From CAZFER01 sp964517495 (GTDB taxonomy: Bacteria > Hinthialibacterota > Hinthialibacteria > Hinthialibacterales > Hinthialibacteraceae): a DNA stretch of 64,000 nt. Location: assembly GCA_964517495.1 (NCBI GenBank), contig CAZFER010000030.1:1-64000 (forward strand), given 5' to 3'. Below, in pieces: positions 34,956 to 43,619 of the stretch. The notes under the pieces are model-generated. The model had not been told where the DNA came from. It worked only from the letters and a program-made list of their open reading frames with translations, and made no database searches. A program made the translations under genes and the position numbers. Every line of letters starts with the position of its first letter. Within the stretch, counting starts at the first letter, position 1.

Positions 34956-35364
34956 TTGTTAAAACACCCTCCCTTCGCAAATTATAAACCTTCAACTAAT
35001 GTTTTTTACCACTTTTTTTATAAATTGTCAACTTTTTTTAACATATTTATCATATTAACCTGAAATGTAATGATTCATTCTCGAAATGAGAATGAAAATG
35101 AAAAAAAAATACGCTCTTATGATTGAAAAAGTGTTCAAACCAATTCGTCCCCTTAACCTACATCCAATATACACCAAAATGAGTAAACTTATTAGGCCTG
35201 CTGCATGAACTTTCTCATAATGATTTAAGGTTCTTGACGAAACTTTATAAATAGAACAACATGCATTCAAAACTGGGCATACTGTGTTATTATCGTTCAA
35301 ATCAATATAATTATTAACATTTCTTTACGATAGCAAAATAAATTAAAAGGAGTTTACAAAGGCC
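34956..35364. other. AT-rich divergent intergenic region, no gene seen
   Basis: 409 bp between the coiled-coil and epimerase genes. It is very AT-rich, with A-runs near 35100, and presumably holds both promoters. A minus-strand frame at 35055-35300 has no ribosome site and an unconvincing composition. Confidence 0.5.
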
Positions 35365-36315
35365 TTGAATATTCTCATCACAGGTTCAAGTGGGCAAATC
35401 GGTACCAATCTTGGTTTGCGTTTATTAAATGAAGGCCATAATGTCCTCGGAATAGATTGTCGAGCCAATGCCTGGACATCGAAAATTCCTTACCGAATTG
35501 TCGATTTGACAACTGACTGTGTGGGGCGCATGCTGGAGTTGATTCGTGGTTTCGAAATCGATCTTATTGTTCATTTGGCCGCTCATGCAAAAGTATTTGA
35601 GTTAGTGCGTGAACCATCAAGGGCACTAGAGAATGTAACCATGACGTTTCATGCGGCGGAAAGCGCCCGATTAGCCCAAATTCCCATTATTTTTGGGAGT
35701 TCACGCGAAGTATATGGTGATATCCATATGCAAAAAACCAATGAATCCTGTGCTGATTTTGTCGTTGCGGAAAGCCCCTATTCAGCCAGTAAAATCGCTG
35801 GTGAAGCTTTTATCTATTCATACGCTCAATGTTATAACCTTCCTTATATCGTCTTTCGATTTAGTAACGTCTATGGACGTTTTGATAACGATCTCGAACG
35901 AATGGAACGAGTTACACCATTATTTATCCAAAAAATCTCAAAAGAAAGCCCTATCATCATCCATGGCCGTGAGAAAATATTGGATTTCACCTATATTGAT
36001 GATTGTGTGGAGGGTATTTGTTTGGGAATCCAGAAATTGATCAATCGGGAAGTGGTAAATCAAACCATTAATTTAGCATTTGGAGAGGGAAACAGTTTAG
36101 AGAATTTGGCTCATTTTATTGGGAAGGCTGTTGGGGTGGAGCCTTCAATCACTTTTACTCCAACTCAAGCGGGCGAGGTGACACGTTATATTGCCGATAT
36201 ATCCAAAGCCCGTGAATTACTTGGTTATCAACCCAAAACATGCCTGGCCGAAGGCATTCCCAAAGCGGTCGCCTGGAGCCGGGAATTTGAACAGGAAAAG
36301 CAGCGATTGGCTTAA
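35365..36315 (+). CDS. NAD-dependent sugar epimerase/dehydratase (extended SDR)
   Basis: 316 residues from TTG 35365, with AGGAG about 12 nt upstream. The nucleotide-binding motif is ILITGSSGQIGTNL (GxxGxxG), followed by DLIVHLAA, the catalytic SSREVYG Ser and YSASK (YxxxK), and FRFSNVYG. The length and motifs fit UDP-sugar 4-epimerases and related NDP-sugar enzymes; substrate is not decidable. Cytoplasmic. Next comes the response regulator after 26 nt, probably co-transcribed. Confidence 0.85.
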   Translation: MNILITGSSGQIGTNLGLRLLNEGHNVLGIDCRANAWTSKIPYRIVDLTTDCVGRMLELIRGFEIDLIVHLAAHAKVFELVREPSRALENVTMTFHAAESARLAQIPIIFGSSREVYGDIHMQKTNESCADFVVAESPYSASKIAGEAFIYSYAQCYNLPYIVFRFSNVYGRFDNDLERMERVTPLFIQKISKESPIIIHGREKILDFTYIDDCVEGICLGIQKLINREVVNQTINLAFGEGNSLENLAHFIGKAVGVEPSITFTPTQAGEVTRYIADISKARELLGYQPKTCLAEGIPKAVAWSREFEQEKQRLA

Positions 36316-36341
36316 CCCTAACGGCAAAATTGGACAGATTC

Positions 36342-37247
36342 ATGACTGACGGAACCATATTAATTGTTGATGACGAGGAAATGATTCGTGATCTGTTGTA
36401 TGAGATGCTTATCGAATCAGGTAATTACCGAATTTTAACCGCAAAAAACGGGAAAGAGGGGCTGGATATCACGATGCAAGAGGATGTGGATCTGGTTCTT
36501 ACGGATTTGCGGATGCCGGTAATGGGTGGGATGGAGTTACTAGCAGAATTGCGCAAACGTCAGCCGGATATAGCGGTCGTTATCTTAACCGGTTTTGGTC
36601 GGCGTGAGGACGTGATTGAGGCTTTGCGGCTGGGAGCATCCAATTTTCTGCTCAAACCGCAAGAAGTGGAGATGATCCATACGATTGCATCAAAAATATT
36701 ACGGATGCGAATTAAGGAGAAGTTAGAGCAGCACATTTTCCACTATTTTATAGAAGAAAAGCAATATTTTGAAATCCCCAGCGATCCAAAATTCACCCTC
36801 CCGCTAATTGATCTAATCACAGAAAATATATCCAAAATTGGGATTTGCAACCATGTTGAATTAATGAACATCCGTTTAGCCTTGGATGAAGCGCTAACCA
36901 ATGCCATCGTGCATGGAAACCTTGAGATTGAATCGCGGTCCAAAGGGGCGACACTTGATGAATTGCTGAAGTTTAATGATATCATCAGGGAAAAGACAAA
37001 AAATGAGCCATTTCGATCACGTATAGTGAAAGTAACCTCGCACTTAACAAAAGAGAAAGCGGTCTTTAACATCGAGGATGAAGGAAATGGTTTTGATTGG
37101 AAAAATTTGCCTATGAAAGAAGAGGAAGGTGAGATATTAGCCAACCATGGACGGGGACTTATTTTGATCAATGCGTTTATGAATGAAGTTAAGTTTAATG
37201 ACAAGGGAAACCGCATCACCATGATTAAACAAAAATACGAAACGTAG
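36342..37247 (+). CDS. Response regulator fused to RsbW-like HATPase domain
   Basis: 301 residues from ATG 36342; TTG 36330 is an in-frame alternative and neither has a clear Shine-Dalgarno. The receiver domain (1-120) is complete: Asp10-Asp11, phospho-acceptor Asp55 in LVLTDLRMP, Thr83 and Lys105 (LLKP). The C-terminal half is a HATPase_c_2 fold like the anti-sigma kinase RsbW: LALDEALTNAIVHGN (Asn187), DEGNGFDW and NHGRGLILI. It lacks an H-box, so it is not a histidine kinase. Proteins of this design may sequester a sigma factor or phosphorylate an anti-anti-sigma factor on receiver input. No partner sigma or STAS gene is adjacent. It lies downstream of the epimerase. Confidence 0.85.
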   Translation: MTDGTILIVDDEEMIRDLLYEMLIESGNYRILTAKNGKEGLDITMQEDVDLVLTDLRMPVMGGMELLAELRKRQPDIAVVILTGFGRREDVIEALRLGASNFLLKPQEVEMIHTIASKILRMRIKEKLEQHIFHYFIEEKQYFEIPSDPKFTLPLIDLITENISKIGICNHVELMNIRLALDEALTNAIVHGNLEIESRSKGATLDELLKFNDIIREKTKNEPFRSRIVKVTSHLTKEKAVFNIEDEGNGFDWKNLPMKEEEGEILANHGRGLILINAFMNEVKFNDKGNRITMIKQKYET

Positions 37248-37469
37248 AATTCCCTCGATCTTGCAAAATCTGCCAAATAAAGACACTATATCCGTTTGGA
37301 TGAAATCAATTCGCAACCAAGTAATGCTGTGAATTTTAAGTTGAAACTTTTGCATTTATGTATCGTTACTTTTTTTTATTCACTGCGTTATCATACTTTT
37401 GGACCGATTGATTTCATTCAGGTCTCACCTTCTTAAGCCAATACAAATCAAATATTTAAGAGGAGAGTC

Positions 37470-38417
37470 ATGATACGTGCAGAAAATTTGACCAAAGTGT
37501 ATGGCCGAGTGACCGCCATTGATAATGTCTCATTTGAGATGGCGGAAGGTGAAATTTTGGGATTTCTTGGCCCGAATGGCGCCGGGAAAACAACCACCAT
37601 GAGAATTTTGACGGGTTACTCCCCTCCAACCAGTGGTCGTGCTGAAATAGGGGGAAAAGACGTAAGCAAATCACCCCTTGAAGTCCGAAGCATGATCGGC
37701 TACTTGCCAGAAAATACCCCGCTTTATACGGACATGGAGGTCCTGAGTTTCCTGGGTTTTGTGTCCAAAGTCAAAGGGATTCCTGCCGGAGCCCGGGCAG
37801 CCAATATTCGTGAGGTGATGGAGGAGACAGCCATAACAGATGTGGCTAAACGGACAATTGGAAATCTCTCAAAAGGATACCGCCAGCGTGTTGGGCTGGC
37901 GCAGGCTCTTTTGGGAAATCCGAAGGTTTTGGTGTTAGATGAACCTACTGTGGGACTCGATCCCAATCAAATCCGTGATATTCGTGATCTGATCAAAAAC
38001 ATGGCAGGTAAACGTACCGTTATTCTTTCCACCCACATTTTACCTGAAGTGAGTATGATTTGTGAGCGAATATTGATTATCCACGAAGGGAAGATCGTTG
38101 CTTCAGATGCGGTGGGAGACCTCACCCGCCAACTTTCGAATTTAAAACGTGTTCGTTTGATCACAAAAGCACCGGGCAGCGATATCAATTCGGCACTATC
38201 TGAAATACAAGGTGTCAATAAAATTGAGACCAGGGAAATTCCCGAGGAGAAAGAGTTGTGCCAAGTGGATTTGGAGACGGATCCGAATCGGGATATAAGA
38301 CCGGAAATTGCCAACCGTATCGTTGAGCGGGGTTGGCAGCTGTATGAAATACGTTCGATGGATCCCACACTCGAAGATATTTTTGTCGAAGTCATTTCAG
38401 GACAGAAGGAGGCGTAA
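37470..38417 (+). CDS. ABC transporter ATPase, gliding-type (GldA-like)
   Basis: 315 residues; AAGAGGAGAG precedes ATG 37470. Walker A GPNGAGKT (34-41), signature LSKGYRQR (133-140, Gly of LSGGQ replaced by Lys, usual in this group), Walker B VLVLDE (153-158) and switch His189. The C-terminal extension of ~90 residues is typical of ABC-2 exporters. It is the first gene of a four-gene set with permease, GldG-like protein and DUF4340 protein, an arrangement found in many phyla that do not glide; the exported substrate is unknown. Confidence 0.93.
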   Translation: MIRAENLTKVYGRVTAIDNVSFEMAEGEILGFLGPNGAGKTTTMRILTGYSPPTSGRAEIGGKDVSKSPLEVRSMIGYLPENTPLYTDMEVLSFLGFVSKVKGIPAGARAANIREVMEETAITDVAKRTIGNLSKGYRQRVGLAQALLGNPKVLVLDEPTVGLDPNQIRDIRDLIKNMAGKRTVILSTHILPEVSMICERILIIHEGKIVASDAVGDLTRQLSNLKRVRLITKAPGSDINSALSEIQGVNKIETREIPEEKELCQVDLETDPNRDIRPEIANRIVERGWQLYEIRSMDPTLEDIFVEVISGQKEA

Positions 38418-38418
38418 G

Positions 38419-39219
38419 ATGGGAAACTGTTGGACCATTTACAAGCGGGAATTGCAGGCATATTTTTATTCACCACTCGCGTATGTGATATTTGTGCTTT
38501 TTTTAGTGGTGAGTGCCGTCTTTTTCAACATATATTTTTCTTATTACATTAGGATGAGCCAGGAGATTGAAAGGCTGATGATGCAGCGGCAAATGATGGG
38601 ACCACCCCCTCAATTGCCGAATTATACGGAGATGGTTCTTTTGGGGATAACGAATGTAATGACGTTTATCTTTCTCTTTCTAATCCCCATGCTTTCGATG
38701 CGTTTGTTTTCGGAAGAGAAGAAAATGGGAACCATCGAGTTATTGTTTACCTATCCAATCAAAGATATCGAAGTGTTATTGGGTAAATTTTTTGCTGCGT
38801 TGACGGTAACGGCAGGCATGCTGGTCCTTACTTTCTTTTACCCGGTTTTATCGAATATCGTTGCTGGTGATCAAACCCATTTTCCAGCGGTCTTCGCATC
38901 CTATTTGGGCGTATTTTTGGTTGGAATGGCATTTCTCTCCTTTGGAATATTCGCCTCAGCATTAACAGAGAATCAGATTGTAGCGGGGATGACTTCATTC
39001 ACGGTCCTGCTGATTTTGTGGATGATTGGTTTTGTTGATGATATCCAACCGGGGTCTTTAATTGGCAAGATATGCAATGAAATATCCGTTTACGCTCATT
39101 TTGAAGATTTTTCACGAGGTGTGATTACGACTGGACACATCGCTTTTTATATCCTGTTTACAGTCTTTTTCCTGTTTTTCACGGTACGCGTTCTGGAGTC
39201 TAACCGCTGGAAAGGTTAG
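38419..39219 (+). CDS. ABC-2 type permease, gliding-type (GldF-like)
   Basis: 266 residues from ATG 38419, one base after the ATPase stop, with AGAAGGAGG upstream. It has six predicted transmembrane segments, a typical RELQAYFYSPLAYVIF start and the GTIELLFTYPI amphipathic coupling region. A Met/Gln-rich periplasmic loop (MMQRQMMGPPPQLP) lies between helices 1 and 2. Partner of the upstream ATPase. Confidence 0.93.
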   Translation: MGNCWTIYKRELQAYFYSPLAYVIFVLFLVVSAVFFNIYFSYYIRMSQEIERLMMQRQMMGPPPQLPNYTEMVLLGITNVMTFIFLFLIPMLSMRLFSEEKKMGTIELLFTYPIKDIEVLLGKFFAALTVTAGMLVLTFFYPVLSNIVAGDQTHFPAVFASYLGVFLVGMAFLSFGIFASALTENQIVAGMTSFTVLLILWMIGFVDDIQPGSLIGKICNEISVYAHFEDFSRGVITTGHIAFYILFTVFFLFFTVRVLESNRWKG

Positions 39220-39318
39220 TACTGTTTCTTCAATTCCATATCACAATCGAATGACAAGCATGAATCGAGGAAACGAACGCCGAAAAACACAAAACGCTAA
39301 AAAATGAGGGTTATAACG

Positions 39319-40950
39319 ATGCAATCGAAAAATTATGCTTTAGGCTTTTTAGGAATCATCCTGATCGTCATAAGTTTGCTGATTTGGGTGATTAATATGG
39401 AATTCAATAATTATGCGGTCGCCACCATGGTATTGGGTGGTATTTTGCTGCTGGTTTATATTGCGATGAACATCAGTTTGATAACAAAGCAGTTAACCGG
39501 CCGTGCCGCGGTTGAAGGCACCAATATGGTGATTAGTATTGTCATATTTCTGGCGATTGTGGTGTTCTTGGAGATGCTTCTGACACGCCATAGCACCCGC
39601 TTTGATTTGACTGAAACAAAGAAATACAGTCTGGCCCCACAATCCATCCAATTGGTGAAGGGACTGAAAGAACCTCTCACGGTGCAATATATCGTTGATC
39701 CTTCTGCCGCTGGGGATACGGAACGAATTAAAACATTACTGGAACTGTATCATTTTTATTCTGATAACTTTCAGTATGAATTGGTGGATTCAGAAAAGAA
39801 TCCGGAAAAAGTGGAAAAAATAAAACCTGTTACGCCAAGGGCAGTATATGTGCGCAGGGGGGATCGCCATGAAAAGGTAAGCACTGTTAACGAGAATACC
39901 TTAACAAACGCCATTATGAAAATGGTAAAAACGGATCAACCGACGATTTATTTCACCACTGGACATAATGAACGCTCCATCAATGATAAAGAAGTCCCTG
40001 GAATTTTTGGGATGAAATCGGTATTTGAAGAAGAGGGATTCAAAGTAAACGAACTGGCTCTCTTTTCTGAAGGTGAAGTACCGGAGGATGCTGATATTGT
40101 GGTCATTGTACGCCCACTTACTCCCTTTTTTGAACAAGAGATCAGTGCTTTGCAGGAATTTTTAAAGTATGGCGGGAAAGTGATGGCCTTTCTAGATCCC
40201 GATGGTGAATCTGGTTTGGAGTCATTCTTTAATGATAATTATGGCGTCCAATTTGGAAAAAATTACATCGTGGAAGATAATCCCATATCCCAATTTGCGG
40301 GGGGAGGCCCAATTGCACCGATAATCACTAGTTTTGGGACTCATGAAATCGTGGAACCTTATACCAAGGAAAATATGATTCCCGCGATTTCATTCCAAAT
40401 TGTTCAAAGCGTTGAACCCAAAGAGAATCTTCCCTCTGACATGACGGTTACAGAATTGATCAAGACCAGCAGCCAGAGTTGGGGAGAATCCGATATCAAC
40501 CGCTTGATGAATCAAGGTGAAGCGGAACCCAATGAAGGTCAGGACAAGATGGGACCTTTATCAATGGCAGTAGCCGTAAGTAAACCTGCTGAAGAGAAAG
40601 TATCAGATTCCACAGAGGAAGCGGAAACGGAAGAAGATGAACAAGAAACAGATGAGAATGTGGAAGAATTGGAAATAGAACCTGAAACCCGTTTGGTTAT
40701 TTTTGGTGATTCTGATTTTGTGAAAAATCGAAATTTTGAACGGAGCAAGGATTTATACCTTAATTCCGCCAATTGGTTGACGCAGCGGGAGGATATGATC
40801 TCTATCCGGCCAAAAGACGACAGTGGACAACCACTCACGGTAAATCCTGTGCAAGCGCGAATGGTATTTTATTTATCGATCATTGGCCTTCCTGCTTGTG
40901 TTGCCATTTTTGGCTTTGTTATTTGCCTCCTGAAACGAATGAGAGGATGA
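39319..40950 (+). CDS. GldG-like ABC-transporter-associated membrane protein
   Basis: 543 residues from ATG 39319, chosen because GAGGG lies 8 nt upstream; ATG 39304 is in frame but without a ribosome site. Three N-terminal transmembrane helices, then a long periplasmic domain containing the GldG/ABC-auxiliary features (STRFDLTETKKYSLAPQS, DPDGESGLE, VIFGDSDFVKN), and a final transmembrane helix before KRMRG. An acidic low-complexity stretch lies at ~435-465. It works with the preceding ATPase and permease; its mechanism in the family is undefined. It is the third gene in the operon. Confidence 0.9.
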   Translation: MQSKNYALGFLGIILIVISLLIWVINMEFNNYAVATMVLGGILLLVYIAMNISLITKQLTGRAAVEGTNMVISIVIFLAIVVFLEMLLTRHSTRFDLTETKKYSLAPQSIQLVKGLKEPLTVQYIVDPSAAGDTERIKTLLELYHFYSDNFQYELVDSEKNPEKVEKIKPVTPRAVYVRRGDRHEKVSTVNENTLTNAIMKMVKTDQPTIYFTTGHNERSINDKEVPGIFGMKSVFEEEGFKVNELALFSEGEVPEDADIVVIVRPLTPFFEQEISALQEFLKYGGKVMAFLDPDGESGLESFFNDNYGVQFGKNYIVEDNPISQFAGGGPIAPIITSFGTHEIVEPYTKENMIPAISFQIVQSVEPKENLPSDMTVTELIKTSSQSWGESDINRLMNQGEAEPNEGQDKMGPLSMAVAVSKPAEEKVSDSTEEAETEEDEQETDENVEELEIEPETRLVIFGDSDFVKNRNFERSKDLYLNSANWLTQREDMISIRPKDDSGQPLTVNPVQARMVFYLSIIGLPACVAIFGFVICLLKRMRG

Positions 40951-40968
40951 AAGGAGGAATATTAAGCA

Positions 40969-42381
40969 ATGAAACGCAATCTAATTCTACTTATTGTCTG
41001 TGCGCTAATTGCCGCCTATTTCTATTGGGACACTGAGCGCATAAAAGAGAAAGAAGAGCAAGAAGAAAAAGAGAAAGAACTTATTTCCTTAACTCAGGAT
41101 GAGATTAAGGAAGTTACGGTTGTCAACAAAGAAGGCACCTTCAAAGCGGTCAAAGAGGATGATCGCTGGAAACTGGTTGAACCTTTCAACACAGATGGAG
41201 ACAACACAGCATGGAATGGGATTGTACGTAATATCGCCGATGGAAAAAAACAGCGAGTCGTCAATGAAAATCCTGAGACTTTTGAGCCATTTGGTCTGGC
41301 CGAACCTTCGCAACAGGTAACGGTGTCCGGGATTGGCGGCGCCACGGCGACAACCCTCTTATTGGGGAACAAAACACCGACATCTGGAAAATATTACGCC
41401 CGGATAAAAGACAGCAGTGAGGTCGTAACGGTTTGGAGCAGCTTGTATACCAGCGCTGACAAAAAACTATATGACTTGCGGGACAAAACCATTCTCAAAC
41501 TGACAAATGAGGATGTTCAAAGAATCGAGATTAAACATCCAGGCCTGAAAACCACCATAGAGCGTAAAGGCGAAAGTGAGTGGAATATCACTGATCCCGT
41601 GTTGGTTCGTGCTGATGAATCGAAAATCAGAGATTTGATTAATGGTGTAAAAAACGGCGAGATTAAGCAGTTTGTTGATGAAAATCCGGATAATTTAGCT
41701 TCTTATGGTTTGATTGAACCGGTGACCTCCATCGTGTTTTGGACCAGTGAAACAGGTGATCAATCCAGCATGGCAGCTCGGGGGATTTTGCTCGGGGCAT
41801 CTGATGAAAATGAAAACGTTTTTGCTAAACACCAGGGGCAAAACAATGTATTTGCGGTTGATCCGGAAGATTTCAAAAATATGCCTCAAGACATTAACTC
41901 ACTGCGGATGACGAAAATTACTCCGCTTCGCTCATGGGATGTGAAAGAGCTCAAGATCGCATCAGTGGCAGGTACTATTTTGGAAGCCACCAAAGCACCA
42001 GGGGATTGGTACATTTATCCTGATGAAGAAGGCGGTGAATTAAAGAAAGCGGATTATTCCGGTTTTTCAGATTTGGTGCGCAAAATTGTCGATCTAGAAA
42101 TCGCAGATTATATCGACAGTGGGACAGAAGGCATCGACATTGGCGATCCTTATCTCTCTGTTGAGTTAAAAACGGATGACATGACTGAGACAATCGAGCT
42201 TAGCGCTCCACAATCCATCAATGGAGCAACATATTGCCTGGGGATGAAACAGGATCCATTGGAAGTGTATGGTGTTGATTCATCCACGGTGGATGAGATT
42301 CGCCTGCTGGCACGATCGAAAAAAGAGGAAGCCATGCGGGAAGAGCCGACACCCACACCTGCACCCGTGGAAGAGGAATAA
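40969..42381 (+). CDS. DUF4340 membrane-anchored protein
   Basis: 470 residues; AGGAGG precedes ATG 40969. One N-terminal membrane anchor (LILLIVCALIAAYFYW) is followed by a charged KEKEEQEEKEKE coil and repeated DUF4340 units (FGLAEPSQQVTV, YGLIEPVTSIVF; WNITDPVLVRADES). It ends in a proline/Thr-rich EEPTPTPAPVEEE tail. DUF4340 proteins often follow GldG-like genes, which matches the position here. Function unknown; probably a periplasmic part of the exporter. The operon closes with the terminator at 42401-42430. Confidence 0.9.
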   Translation: MKRNLILLIVCALIAAYFYWDTERIKEKEEQEEKEKELISLTQDEIKEVTVVNKEGTFKAVKEDDRWKLVEPFNTDGDNTAWNGIVRNIADGKKQRVVNENPETFEPFGLAEPSQQVTVSGIGGATATTLLLGNKTPTSGKYYARIKDSSEVVTVWSSLYTSADKKLYDLRDKTILKLTNEDVQRIEIKHPGLKTTIERKGESEWNITDPVLVRADESKIRDLINGVKNGEIKQFVDENPDNLASYGLIEPVTSIVFWTSETGDQSSMAARGILLGASDENENVFAKHQGQNNVFAVDPEDFKNMPQDINSLRMTKITPLRSWDVKELKIASVAGTILEATKAPGDWYIYPDEEGGELKKADYSGFSDLVRKIVDLEIADYIDSGTEGIDIGDPYLSVELKTDDMTETIELSAPQSINGATYCLGMKQDPLEVYGVDSSTVDEIRLLARSKKEEAMREEPTPTPAPVEEE

Positions 42382-42400
42382 TCACATTCGTATTAGTATT

Positions 42401-42430
42401 AAAGGCCCGCGGTAATTCGCGGGCCTTTTT
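42401..42430. terminator. Bidirectional intrinsic terminator
   Basis: GGCCCGCG (42404-42411), loop GTAATT, CGCGGGCC (42418-42425), flanked by AAA and TTTTT. It serves the ABC operon on the plus strand and the glycosidase gene ending at 42435 on the minus strand. Confidence 0.9.
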
Positions 42431-42434
42431 CGTT

Positions 42435-43580
42435 TTATTCATCAAATTCCTGTTTACATTTTTTGAAGATATCTTTGACATCACCCCAGCGGTTTTCTTG
42501 CTGGGCATAGCGGGCGGTAAAGATGATGACACCGGTTTTTGAGGTTTGGGCACCTTGCCATATGGCTTGACGAAATTCATCGGAGGGCAATTCTTTCTTT
42601 TCGAAAGGTCCCGCAAGATCCGTATCATCCATAGCTTGGACAATGGGCCAAACCGGTTTTTGACTTTCCTGCAAAACCGAGCGAGTAACCGTCCCGATCC
42701 ATTCAAACGGGCGTCCACAAAGACGATGATAGACCATTGGCGAAAAAACATCGACAACGGAGGCCAATACACCGAAATCCTGCCCAACAATGCGGTGAAT
42801 GGCGTTATCGAAATCACACTCCAACCAGGGAACGCCGAAGAGGCCAATCAATACATCAGGTCGAATTTCATCACGTATCTTTTTGGCTTCCTCACACCAT
42901 GATCGTATCGATTCAATTTTAAAGGCCATCCATTGTTGGGGATACTTTTTCAGGATCAATTGGGCTGCTTCTTTGGGGGAATCAAGGGTGGGGAATTTTA
43001 TGTCGGCAAAGGTTTGGAATTGTTGCAGACTGTATCGATCGAAACTAGCCTCTTCAATGCGAGGATCCGTACCTTCCCAGCGGACGGGAAAGCGGATGAA
43101 ATCCAGCCAAATTCCCCCTAAATCGGGATTTTGCAGCCGTTTGCGAAATTGATCCAAGCGCAGTTTTCGTAAATCTGGGTGATTGGGATTCAAGCCATGA
43201 TACCAGCCATCCGGCTTCATGTCGCTGCCATCTGCGGTGATGGGACGCCATTCGGGGTGTTCTTTATAGTAAGTTCGGCCAGTAAACACGGTAAATTCCT
43301 GGTAGATGTGAATACCATGCTTGCGTAAAAAACGTGTGATTTCTCGATCTTCGGAGGGTGAAACGAAGATGGAATTGATGGCATGATCTTGCAGCCATTT
43401 GAGGATGGCCTTGTTTTCCATATTTTTAAACGGTTCGCTATTCGATGAAAAACCGTAAATTGACCGTATAAATTCGGTGGGAGGTTGAGCACTATGTGCG
43501 ATGCTGGCTGTTGCCATAGAGACAAAAACAATGGTAAAAATCCAGTATACACTTTTTTGTTTCCAACTTTGTTCTATCAT
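42435..43580 (-). CDS. Secreted putative glycoside hydrolase (DUF4015-like)
   Basis: 381 residues, signal peptide ending near HSAQ. TIM-barrel type: WLQDHAINSIFVSPSED, GIHIYQEFTVF, and the motif GGIWLDFIRFPVRWEG, where the Asp in LDFIRFP matches the catalytic Asp of DUF4015/GHL10-type putative glycosidases. FSPMVYHRLCGRPFEW and VWPIVQAMDD complete the family pattern. The substrate is unknown. It is divergent from the propeller/toroid gene with only ~39 bp between starts, so promoters must overlap. Confidence 0.7.
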   Translation of the reverse strand: MIEQSWKQKSVYWIFTIVFVSMATASIAHSAQPPTEFIRSIYGFSSNSEPFKNMENKAILKWLQDHAINSIFVSPSEDREITRFLRKHGIHIYQEFTVFTGRTYYKEHPEWRPITADGSDMKPDGWYHGLNPNHPDLRKLRLDQFRKRLQNPDLGGIWLDFIRFPVRWEGTDPRIEEASFDRYSLQQFQTFADIKFPTLDSPKEAAQLILKKYPQQWMAFKIESIRSWCEEAKKIRDEIRPDVLIGLFGVPWLECDFDNAIHRIVGQDFGVLASVVDVFSPMVYHRLCGRPFEWIGTVTRSVLQESQKPVWPIVQAMDDTDLAGPFEKKELPSDEFRQAIWQGAQTSKTGVIIFTARYAQQENRWGDVKDIFKKCKQEFDE

Positions 43581-43619
43581 TGGGCATTCCTTAATTCAAA
43601 AATGATTTGGAGTTTATCT

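Noticed and set aside
35055..35300. 81-residue minus-strand ORF in an AT-rich intergenic region
   Set aside because: No ribosome site, no recognisable domain, odd composition; better explained by open frames in AT-rich DNA.
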